From Diplolepis rosae (lineage: Eukaryota; Arthropoda; Insecta; Hymenoptera; Diplolepididae): 64,000 nt of DNA. The stretch spans positions 434,001 to 498,000 of the forward strand of contig JAPYXD010000739.1 of NCBI GenBank assembly GCA_030998225.1, read 5' to 3'. Position numbers and translations under genes: made by a program. Shown here one piece after another: positions 21,191 to 31,157 of this stretch; positions within the stretch are counted from its first letter, which is position 1, and the number at the start of each line of letters is the position of its first letter. Below the pieces are notes generated by a model. The model had not been told where the DNA came from. It worked only from the letters and a program-made list of their open reading frames with translations, and did not search any database.

Positions 21191-22636
21191 ATGGAAGTAT
21201 CCGAAGCTGGCTTAAGAATTAGCAATGGCACATTAGACTTTACAACCGTCTTCATAAAAAAAGAAGTTCACGTTAAGAATGAAAACCTAGATTCAATCTC
21301 CGCCGAAATAGACTCATCAGCTGAATCTGACGGCTACTGTCCAGCGGAAATAAAAGAACTGCCTATTCAGGAAGAGGAAGAGGAAAATGCAAATTGCAAT
21401 CGAATACTCCAAAACTTCAATTCTATTGACCCTAATTTAAATGCTATTCAACACAATGATGCTTCTAATATCAACAGTATCCTTTCAGATTCTCTTTACG
21501 TAGGTTCACTAGATTCCGAAAGTATCAGCGGAGAGATCCAAAAGCGGGAAACCTACAGAGGCAACGATGACCAACAAATCACTAACTACAACATCTCCAC
21601 GGTCACGATACCTAGTGAGTTCCTAGAGGGCCTGAATCTCAACATAAAGAAAGAGACCGGAAGCTCAGATGAAACATATACAACAGAATGGTTGTGTGAC
21701 GTAAATAACGATGCTGCTATAAAATTGAAAATAGCAAAAAATCTTAAAGTGGAAAAAGTCGAGATTCCATCGGATACTGAAGCCACAATAACGCCAGCTA
21801 AACGAAAAAGTCAAAGAAGTGATACTTTTAAGGGAAACGAGAGTAAGATAACAGGTACTGAAAAACCAAAGAGAAGAGTCAGATTAAAGTCTGAGCCGAG
21901 ACAGGATTACAGGGAAAGGTTAAGGAAAAAAGCCGAGTGCATGAGGGAAAAGAGGAAAAAGCTTTACGAGCAAGAGACCGAGGAACAAAGGTTAGAAAGG
22001 CTAACCAAGGAAGCTGCAAAAAGGCGGGAGCTGAGGATGTACTACGAGACTCCAGAGCAGAAAAGAAAAAGACTTGATGTAGAGGCTGCTCGAAAAAGGG
22101 AGTATAGAATGTATAATGAAACACCAGAGGAAAGAAGAAAGAGATTGGATCGGGAGGCTGAAAGAAGAAGGCTCAAGAGGTTGAGCATGTACGCTAATGA
22201 AACGTCTGAAGAAAGAAGAGAGAGATTAAATAAAGAATCTGCAAAACGAAGAGAAGCGAGGTTAAATCAATATGCCAAGGAAACCGAAGAGCAGAGAAGA
22301 GAGAGGCTGAAGAGGGATGCAATCAGAGCGAGGGAAATCAGATTCACCAGGTCTACTATCGAGACCGAAGAGGAACGTAGGGAAAGGTTAGTAAAAGATG
22401 CGCTTAGAAAAAGGGAATTAAGGATGCATGACAGATGTTCGGTAAACAGTTTTACCGATCTACAGACTATACGGAGTTTTGAAGAATTGAACAATGCGCA
22501 GATGAAAGATGACCCCGACAATCAAGTCAGCGGACATTATTGGAGCAACTGGATGATGTGGTTTCAAAGTACCATAACTCAACCAGTCTACTCCCCGGAT
22601 GAAGCTAACGATCCCCAACCTTCGAGTAAGGGATAG
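21191..22636 (+). CDS. STPR-domain DNA-binding protein, FMBP-1-like
   Basis: This is a 481-codon open frame in one exon, starting at ATG in the context AGGAAATGG, 34 bp after a splice acceptor. Residues ~1-200 are acidic and disordered-looking. They include EEEEE at 61-65 and four sites matching the SUMO-acceptor pattern (22-25 IKKE, 28-31 VKNE, 152-155 IKKE, 185-188 LKVE); a fifth (LKSE) lies at 232-235. Basic clusters at 203-209 and 225-233 look like nuclear signals. Residues ~238-411 form about seven repeats of 23-27 residues with the signature ETxEERRERLxKEAxKRRE. This is the STPR pattern of silkworm fibroin-modulator-binding protein 1, a sequence-specific DNA-binding factor. FMBP-1 has four such repeats, so seven would be an expansion. 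No zinc finger is present. It is probably a host nuclear regulator; targets are unknown. Confidence 0.75.
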   Translation: MEVSEAGLRISNGTLDFTTVFIKKEVHVKNENLDSISAEIDSSAESDGYCPAEIKELPIQEEEEENANCNRILQNFNSIDPNLNAIQHNDASNINSILSDSLYVGSLDSESISGEIQKRETYRGNDDQQITNYNISTVTIPSEFLEGLNLNIKKETGSSDETYTTEWLCDVNNDAAIKLKIAKNLKVEKVEIPSDTEATITPAKRKSQRSDTFKGNESKITGTEKPKRRVRLKSEPRQDYRERLRKKAECMREKRKKLYEQETEEQRLERLTKEAAKRRELRMYYETPEQKRKRLDVEAARKREYRMYNETPEERRKRLDREAERRRLKRLSMYANETSEERRERLNKESAKRREARLNQYAKETEEQRRERLKRDAIRAREIRFTRSTIETEEERRERLVKDALRKRELRMHDRCSVNSFTDLQTIRSFEELNNAQMKDDPDNQVSGHYWSNWMMWFQSTITQPVYSPDEANDPQPSSKG

Positions 22637-23211
22637 ACAGCATTTATTTCCATTAGTCTGAAAAGCCTTCTTATTGGTCAACTATATACAGATTATTCAA
22701 ATACAACCAACTCTGTGAATACGGTCCCGATCAATATGGCCATTTCCCCGAACTCTCGCTCGAGCATGCTGGAGTGCTCCTCTCACTTTCGCGCTAACCT
22801 TGGAATTCATATTTGACGCTACCTATAAGGCCAGCGTAGAAAAATGTCCATATTCATGATTTTCGGTCAATTTAGTTGAATTTTGTCAGATTAACACTAG
22901 GAAAATTCACTAAAAGTTAACAAGGATAATAGGGATAGAATATGTGAAATATGGCGTTATTGGTATACCGAGAGAAAATCCTTGCGTTCTTTGCGTTCCT
23001 TGGTTCATGTAAACGACTCATGCTTTCAAAGTAAGCGCATCGTCGAGCTTTCAGTGCAAGAATTATATAATTTTTGAGTAGGAAAAATGATTCTAGTAAA
23101 TTACCATGTGGTAATGCATGTACAATGCATGTATTGCATACTTTAAAAGTAAGAGTTTTATGCGCAAGAATCACGGCGCTGTTTATAACTCAAACACTCG
23201 GTGCACATGCT

Positions 23212-23328
23212 TTTTGGATATGTGAGTCGTGAATCGAAATTTTTAACCCACGCCCATTCAACAGTTGCTTGAAAAGTGGGCGTGGCCTTAACATTTCGAT
23301 TCACGGCGCTCACATACTCGAAAAGCAT
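23212..23328. repeat. Imperfect hairpin of about 117 bp
   Basis: CGTGAATCGAAATTTTTAACC and CCACGCCCA are mirrored by TGGGCGTGG and ATTTCGATTCACG, around a short loop with CAACAGTTG. Confidence 0.75.
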
Positions 23329-23406
23329 AGGTACCAAGCGTTAGCAGCTCGAAACGTATTGTGTGTCTAACTTAAAATGCTCATGCAATTCGCGCTCAGG
23401 GGCCAC

Positions 23407-23931
23407 CCCTAGCGGACCCGGCTGAGAGAACGGTCACAGAATACTCTGACCGTTCTCTGACTGTTCTATGACCTCGCATTATCACGGCTAAGAACGGTAA
23501 AAAAGACATTAAAAACATTGCAATTATGATTCTGTGGCGAAATTTGGATTAGAAGGTGAAGCAATAAATACAATTATCTTATTTCTCAGCGATAAAAACT
23601 AGAAAAACATAATACCTGTCATTGAAGGCAGTGCAGTGATTCGCAATTGGCGGAATACCTCCACCGTGAAGGTTTACTATGGGTGGAGACGTTCCGCAAA
23701 TGGTGAACCACTACACTGCCTTCAATGACAGGTACATGATGTTTTCCTAGTTTTTATCGCTGAAAAATAAGATAATTGTATTTATTTCTTCACCTTCTAA
23801 TCCAAATTTCGCCACAGAATCATAATTGCAATGCTTTTAATGTCTTTTTTACCGTTCTTAGCCGTGATAATGCGAGGTCATAGAACGGTCAGAGTATTCT
23901 ATGACCGTTCTCTCAGCCGGGTCCGCTAGGG
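23407..23931. mobile_element. Palindromic element Z, full copy
   Basis: This 525-bp inverted repeat begins CCCTAGCGGACCCGGCTGAG and ends with the complement. The arms are complementary nearly to the centre. A half copy lies at 11929-12151. The repeated GAACGGTCA motifs near both ends are subterminal repeats such as DNA transposases often bind. No ORF and no clear target duplication. Confidence 0.8.
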
Positions 23932-24249
23932 ACGCTATTAGAGCACGAGTTCCGTCGCTCTGTGCTTTTAACTTGTGAATGATATTGTGCATTTATTTTA
24001 TAAAAACTGAGCTTTTCACAATCAAATTTTTTATTATACAAGCATGATTGAGTTCGAAATTTAAATTCATTTGATTTACATGGGAAAATGCATTGATTTC
24101 CCTTAGTATAGCGTCGGATACGAATTCCGAGGTTAGCGCGAGAGTGGGAGGAGCGTCCCATCGTGATCGAGCGAGGATTAGGGGAAATGGCCATATTGAT
24201 AGCGGTATTATTCAGAGTATTTTGCTTGAGGTTATTTTTAGACAAAAGT

Positions 24250-25286
24250 TTCTCTTGAAAAGTGAAATGGAGACAATTTTTCCAAGGAGCTTTTTATTTT
24301 GTACGCGATCTGAAGAAAGGGACCTAGCGTCCAAAAATTATTTTCTAGATTGTGATCGGTTCAGATTAAATCAACTTCGCTCTTTAATATTATGAAATCA
24401 GAACATTCGAATCCTCTCTATCTCTTTTCATACAGTCACTTCCACCGTGTTTGTGAGATGTAGGAGAGAGTAAAGAATATCGGAAGCTTTAATCGGCTTG
24501 TTGACTATTCTTTCTCTTTTCCTGTAAAATCTTCGCAGGTATGCTAAGGTCCCTTCTCTCAGAAAGCGTCACATTTATCAATTCATATATCTAAAAATGT
24601 TGAATAATATTCTGATTAGTAACATTTTGTTTGATGACTTATTGTTTCGAGAATTTTTTCCAGTCTTCGAGTCATCAATTATTTTGTTTCTATTAAATTA
24701 GAAAGGATTATATTGTGTATTGGGAGTTATGAGTACTTTTTTATTTTAACTTGTATATTCAAGGAAATTATTCAATTATAGACTGGAGAATTCTCGTTTA
24801 GTTTGCAAAATCTAAAAGACAAGGTTTATATTTAATTGAACAAAGTTATTTTCTACAACTTAGAGGTTTACCACACAGATTTTCGGAATGATTTGAAGGG
24901 GCAAAAAAGACTTTAAAAAATTCAAAATTATGAGAGTTTATAATAGATTGGATCAAACAGGATACAAAATCTACAAAGAATTTTCAAATATTACGAATTA
25001 TGAATGGAAATTTTGTACTATATTTTTTTCAAATTGCAAGTCATATACAATCCTTTTGTGGGATGTTGTGGGATTCTAGGGCATTTAATAAAAAAGATAA
25101 AGTGGTTAACCCATCGCGAAAAAAGATGATGTATTTTTATTTATTGATAATTTAATTTTTTTGATACTTATTATCCAAATTTTTATTGAAATTTGTAAAT
25201 AATTTTTATATTTCTAAAAATATGTAAATGGGAACTATACGGAAAAAATTACTTGCTAAAAATTTAGGCTACTGTCGCTGTCGAAC
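24250..25286. other. AT-rich stretch with no recognised feature
   Basis: No supported ORF, RNA gene or repeat mate was seen. Confidence 0.5.
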
Positions 25287-25452
25287 AGTGAGCTCAGAAC
25301 GTGAGAGCTAGCGGCCCTCACTATAGGTGTATGGAGATCATTGCGTCTTCCTCATTCAACCAATCTATGGCAGTGGAGCGAGGAAGAAGCCATGAGCTGG
25401 GAGCATCCATTGTGAGAGCTGCCAACTCCCACGTTCTGAGCTCACTGCTGTC
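25284..25452. repeat. Inverted repeat with CAGTGAGCTCAGAACGTG arms
   Basis: CAGTGAGCTCAGAACGTGAG (about 25286-25305) is mirrored by CCCACGTTCTGAGCTCACTG (about 25428-25447). Inner segments around CCTCAC and GTGAGAG also pair. Likely a small foldback MITE; single copy in this window. Confidence 0.7.
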
Positions 25453-25715
25453 GAAGACTCTTAAACATAGAGTTTTATAAGACGCGGTCGCAAAAAACAC
25501 CGTGGGTTTTATTTTCTCTAAACCAGGCATCGAAAGTCTAAGTGACAGTCGAAGAAAATGTTGAACAGTGTAGAAAGGAAAATATTATTTTCTGTGATAT
25601 GATCCTGCACTTATAGTTAATTATTTTTCACTTTTACATTACCTATATAATCCTAACATGAACTGACTATTTCATTTAACACTGTACATTACAGAAACGT
25701 AATTTTTTATAAAGA

Positions 25716-25802
25716 CTACGCAGTAACGAGAATCGAACGCTCGCACGCACGCACGCATCCTAACCCAATTCTAATCGCATGCCTTAACCCGCATAGCCGA
25801 TA
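25716..25802 (-). repeat. Possible tRNA-derived sequence (SINE head or tRNA pseudogene)
   Basis: On the minus strand, CGGCTATGCGGGTTAAGGC resembles a serine/leucine-type A box, and GCGTTCGATTCTCG resembles a B box about 40 bases downstream. GCGTGCGTGCG lies in the variable-arm position. Stems are poor, so it is not a functional tRNA. Confidence 0.35.
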
Positions 25803-27583
25803 CATTTCATGGAGACTTGTGTAAAATATTTGGATCACATTCAGAGTTTGAAGGCAAAACTTGAATAAAAGATAAATTTCAAATTTGACATAATACACTT
25901 TATTCTGAAAAATGTGCAATTATCAAAATTTTAAAAATGCCTTACATTTTCAAAAAGTTTCAACTTAAACAATTCTTTTCATATTTTAATACTCGTTAAA
26001 ACTTTGTTAATGTAAAAAAATAACTATAATTGCTAATTGTTTCTATCGCTAAAATGGTATATTATTTGTAAAAATAAACAAAATTATCAAAACAGAAAAT
26101 CTATAAACTTCTAACTTCATCATGTCACTTATATTTACAGCTATAATAGAACAGGATAATATATTAAATGATACTTAACTTATTAAATGATAATATTTGT
26201 TGAATAAAGGTAAACATATACTTACTCTGAACTAATTCTTCAATGTACGCTTCAATCCAGATTCAAACGAAACCAAACGACACGTAATCTCAAAATCTAA
26301 CCAAAATTATTACAAAAACAAACAGCCGAACCGCATTGTCTGCTGCGCGATGCCACGAATTACGTCTTTGCGCATCGCTTTTTGTGACTGTCGAGAAAAT
26401 TTTAGAAGACGGCATATAAAATCTGATGGACTATTTGTTTGAATTACTTTCATTTCGAATTATTCGATGGTCTTTTAAAATCTATGCCAAATGAATCCAA
26501 AGATTATGAAACTTTTCATTACTTCTTAGAAAAGATCAGTTAGTGTTTAAAATACTTTTATAATAATAAATACACGACTTTTTTTCTTCGAGCTTGTTTT
26601 TTAAAAGTTATTCGACTTTTTCCTACTATTTCCTAAAAGTCATTGAAACCTTTCAAGACTTTCTCCGATTTTACTTTCTGTCCACGACTCTTCGAATAGT
26701 CTGTTAAATTTTAAGCGACAAATTTTTTCCGTGTACTGAAGAGCCCCAAACATTTTTTAAGCAATCCAGTAACGCGTTTACTTATTAATTTAATTAAATA
26801 CAACTCTGGAAAGTTGGACTATTGCATAATAGTAAATTATGATTTATGAATTTATGTAAAAGTTTCTTAATTTAAATATACGTTTATATTCATTTAAGGT
26901 CATATTCCAATTATTATTTACTATTTGATACATGAAGTGTCAACTTTAGGTTTACAAATTATAAGAAAAGTATGAAAGATTTTTAATTAAAGATTGTTGT
27001 AAGTACCCTATTTTTTTAGAATAGGGTAATAATTATGTCTCATTTAATATTTAAAAAATAAGTATGTATTACGTTATTTCCAGTCTTTTTTACCGAAAGT
27101 TTGGTGTAAATAAATTGTTTTATTTTGTTTAACTGACTGTCGATAGCTCATTATAAACTTAAAGTGGAAAGTTAAAATATGCTTTATATTATGTAAAAAA
27201 TAACTTTGTAATTCATGTTATATACTATTATCTTCAATAAAAGAAGTTTGGAAATGATTCTTTTTCACTTTATATTTTTAATTTATTGCAATATCATAAA
27301 TATGCATTTATTATATATTATACATATTATCTAAATTTTAATCTAAATATGTGTTTGTTTCCGCGATCAGTGTAATTACTTAGTTTTTTACAGTATTTTA
27401 ACAGGTATTTTACGTTTCTAGCAGGCCATGCCCGCGTAATGCTTTAGTGGTGGCCCAACATAGATTTCGTCAGAGACATCTGGCGTAAGCTCAAAACCCT
27501 AAAAGAAGATAATAGATGACTGTTCAGATCATGTTCAGATCACGTTCAGATAATTCAGGAAATACGGAAATCGGAATAAACTT
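25803..27583. other. AT-rich stretch with no recognised gene
   Basis: No supported ORF. Minor items: a hairpin TACCCTATTTTTTTAGAATA with GGGTA near 27005-27029, and a three-unit TGTTCAGATCA repeat near 27520-27552. Confidence 0.5.
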
Positions 27584-27910
27584 TGAGGTTAAATAAAATT
27601 ATGCAAGTAATTATTATCAAGTAATTATTCGAATCGTATTGATAATCTTGCTTTTTGTGATTGCAGTTTCCTGATGAGTGCATCCTCACATACATGGCGT
27701 TTTAACTGCGTATCGCAGAGTACTGTCAGGCTAAACACATATACAGATGATCACTCAAACGTCCCAAAATTACAAATATATACATTGAAATAATAATACT
27801 CCATGTATGTAAGGATACACTTATCAGAAAACTGCAATCACAAAAAGAAAGTTTATCAATGCGATTCGAATACTTACTTAATAATAATGACTTACATAGT
27901 TTTATGTAAT
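27584..27910. mobile_element. Foldback element Y, copy 1
   Basis: The arms at about 27584-27695 and 27803-27905 are inverted (CTTTTTGTGATTGCAGTTT, mirrored as AAACTGCAATCACAAAAAG) around a ~107-bp loop. A second copy lies at 51230-51508. No coding capacity. Confidence 0.75.
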
Positions 27911-28104
27911 GGAATAAGAGAATTTCACAAAAGTGAGCTGATAAACGCGCCCTCTGAACGTGTAACTATTAGTTGTTTTAAAGGTGAACCTTGTGCGTCG
28001 GTAAATATTTAAATAATGAAAGTTAGAACTTAGAAAATCCAGACATGATTTACCATCAGAATTTCTATGGAGGGGCAGCGGCGCGCGCTGCCCTTGTTTC
28101 TTCC

Positions 28105-29021
28105 TCGTTGCACCGTTATAGTTAACATTATTTTAAAAGTATACTGCTGTTCTTTTATATGAAATATAATATAATGTACAATATAGATGTGTTTACTAAG
28201 TGAAGTATAGTTTATGTTATCTACATTTTGCCTTTTTCTGAATTTTGTAGATTATGTCACCTGTCAACGCGAAGATGGAAAGCAGACCCTTTTGTTTCTT
28301 CAAGTATTTACATTAAAGTTACTTGCATTGAAGAGTTTGAAAATCTTCTAAGAGAGGTTGATGAGTATCCGTAATTTTTGTTGCAGCTATATATTATTCG
28401 GAAATATTATAATAAGAAATACAATCATATAATAACTGCAAAAAAAAATTGAAAATCAAATTTTTTTAAAATTAACAAATACCAGAGAAAATGTATTTTT
28501 AGAAAACAATATTAATATTGATTTTTTGTGTAATTGCATGAAGTCACATTAAATTAAATTAAACAATCGAATTATACGATGAATTTAGCGGCCACAAAAG
28601 TCGTTGTTTCTGGAGTCAAATGCAGCCGGGAGGACCGTACTTTCGGCTAGGAGATCAAGAATAAATAGTTGCAATAGCACAAAAATTAAATACAGATCAA
28701 TGTACTTCACATTACAGATTTATAAAATAATTAAACATACTGACCGTGCTAGGGCAAAAGAAGTGACGTTTCTCCAGTCTGTCTTCTTTTTCTTTTTTCT
28801 TCTTTACAACATAGCGCGTGGATGCGCAACCATCAGTAAAACAATACACCATAGTATCTTGCACACACTTGTTTATTAATATATTTAAAACTTCTCGCAC
28901 ATGTATGGCAATGACTGGTAATTTTTGTTTGTACAAATCACGCTTACATTATTATGAGCGCCGATATTTTTGAAACTTGTGTTGCAACGCTTTTCCGCAA
29001 GTGGCGCAACGAACGATGCAA
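28105..29021. repeat. Repeat R, copy B, left part
   Basis: Nearly identical to 18148-19062. It is interrupted at 29021 by the LTR retrotransposon and resumes at 39512-39592. Confidence 0.9.
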
Positions 29022-30208
29022 TGTAACGCGCAGGTCAAATATCGCGCGCCAAACAGTTAAAATTCAAACACTTATTTAAATTTAATGGACTGAACTTCGT
29101 TTCACAATAAAGGACTAGGAAGTCCAACTCTCGCGAATGAACCGACTTCTCTTTTTAGTTTTAATCTTAAAGTGGAAACAATATTATTTATCGATTAATA
29201 TAAAATAAGACACAATTATTTAGATAGAAATAAAATATAAACTAAATTTATTCAATGTCTTGTAACTACAAGTATTAATTATTAACTAATTATTTTAGTT
29301 TTGATTTGCTCGAGCGAAATCGAAAAGTGAATAAGACACGAGCTTCTTGTTCACTGTCAAGATCGAGTCTGTTTTTCTGCTTTCGAAAAAGCACTTATTC
29401 GTTTCCTTGCTGTTAAGTCGGCGCGCGCAAGACCCAGGATCCTTGCCTGTTGGTCCATCCTTCCATGCGCGCGAGAACATCTGTTTTTCGTTACTTTCAT
29501 ACCCACTAGTAAAAACTCAATGAATACACAAAAGAATAGCGCGACTACGTACTTGAACCGGGCCCATCTTGACATTCCATAAAAATCCAGACCCTTCGTA
29601 GGCGATCGAAGAGGTTAACCCCGAACACGTGTTACGGCTTATGTAAACAAATCTCTGATGCAGTTTTCTGCATGTCGTAAACGCGTCCCTTCCCACGGTT
29701 AAAGTGCTTACAAAAATGTATGGTATGCTTATGAATTTCTTCTCCACTTAAGGACTTTTCTATGAAAAGTCTGTAAGAAGAGAAAGCTTTTCAATAATTT
29801 TTACAGGGTTCTGGATTCAAGATGTTCTTAAGAAAAACTAAGGAATTTATATTTCCTTTTGTATATCCAGTAAGCTTCGACTCATACCTAAATCTAAAAT
29901 ATCCTATGCAAGTAAAATGTAAGATTTGAGAAAAATGAATATAAGAATGTATATGAATATATGATACATGTAAGATAAATTTAGGAAATACATTTAAACA
30001 TAACAGGTATGTATTTGGGACGAGATCATCATTCTTCAAAATTTATAATTGTCGATTTGCCAATATCGCTAGCCAATTCTCTCTCTATTCTATTCCAAAC
30101 TCGTGTGTGTTAATTAATTCGCGTTTGAATTAAACCGCGCATTTCCGAATTAATCGTACGCGCTCTAGCGTATAAAACGAACAGCGGAACGATTCTGCGC
30201 TCGTTACA
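29022..30208 (-). repeat. 3' LTR of the 10.5-kb Ty3/gypsy element
   Basis: 1187 bp, same length as the 5' LTR at 38325-39511. Eight substitutions are visible, all within about 30104-30197, corresponding to the start of U3. A TATA-like TTTTATACGC lies about 25-40 bases inside the minus-strand start. The short ORFs within it are duplicated exactly in the other LTR and are not genes. Confidence 0.95.
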
Positions 30209-30224
30209 CTTCCCCCTTAAAAGA
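30209..30224 (-). promoter_or_regulatory. Polypurine tract
   Basis: Minus-strand AAGGGGGAAG sits directly before the 3' LTR, in the position of the plus-strand DNA primer. Confidence 0.8.
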
Positions 30225-31157
30225 AAAGTCGCTTTCATAAAGCGGCTTTTTCAAATCTCGAGATGTTATAAGGGTTTATTCTAAATGATTCTAAACTACA
30301 AAATGTGTGTCAAGTGAACCTGCCAAACATCTGTAAGGGTCGGCTATACACCTGCTCTACTTCGATACCTAACGCAGGTAGGTCCCTTTAAACTTGGCCT
30401 GCTATAGTAACACGGTTCCTTCGACTTTCTTAGCTTTCTAGTAGGTTATTAGTTTGCTACTTAATCCTATTTTACTTTCTATACTTTTCTGAAGCATAAC
30501 ATACTAATTATTCGATTACTTTCTATCTATTTTAAAATCTTTATTTGACTAAAATCGTATCCTAATGAATGGTTATAACACGTATAGTAAATCGAGTTGG
30601 GTTAAAATAATACTTTGCTTATTTTATTCGGTTCCTAGACTCGATAAATGTATAGGTATATTAATTTACTTCATATTTCTAATATTCGCTTGTTTATTTA
30701 TCGGTGTTAATATTAATAAATCTGTCGATATATATATATATATGTTGTTTTATCCTAATTTTATTCATACATTTACAATATATATACTATTATTATTTCC
30801 AAGATTATTTTGTATATATATTTATCATTATTGCTATTGACTTTATTTTTATTTATGTGTTCATTATTATTTTTATGATCACTACTTTTATTGGTCTGTT
30901 TGTTTATATTTTTATTTGTTTTTTTTTTTTATTATTGTTGCTGTCGTTATTACTATTATTATTAATTATTTTTATAATGTCTCCTATATTACTACATTTT
31001 ATTTTGAATATCGAATGTGATAGTTAGTAGACTTTATCTCTGTAATCGTTTTAGCAATTTTTTGAAATTTAAAACTAGCTTATTGAATATGTTTCGAGTT
31101 TTCGAGATGAGAAATTTGTAAAATTTTTGTTTTTGTTTTTGTTTTGCTTCGGTGAGT
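30225..31157 (-). other. AT-rich non-coding region between integrase and 3' LTR
   Basis: Low-complexity AT sequence, with ORFs made only of hydrophobic low-complexity residues on the plus strand. There is no env-like coding sequence where errantiviruses carry it. Confidence 0.7.

Larger units (their letters stand above)
22728..24210. repeat. Outer inverted repeat enclosing nested palindromes
   Basis: The left arm, about 22731-22845 (ATATGGCCATTTCCCCGA, then CGCGCTAACC and GGAATTC), is inverted at 24106-24207 (GAATTCCGAGGTTAGCGCG, then GGGGAAATGGCCATAT). Inside lie a hairpin at 23212-23328 and element Z at 23407-23931. The arms are diverged, so the outer pair is older than Z or under less constraint. 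Confidence 0.65.

Noticed and set aside
21586..22521. Minus-strand ORFs over the STPR gene
   Set aside because: They are antisense shadows of a coherent plus-strand coding sequence.
28712..29747. Short ORFs in and beside the 3' LTR, repeated in the 5' LTR
   Set aside because: Identical copies in both LTRs, antisense or non-coding; no domain. Only LTR duplication explains them.
30565..31027. ORFs rich in I, L, F and Y resembling membrane proteins
   Set aside because: They translate AT-rich low-complexity sequence on the antisense strand of the retroelement tail, with no domain or start context.
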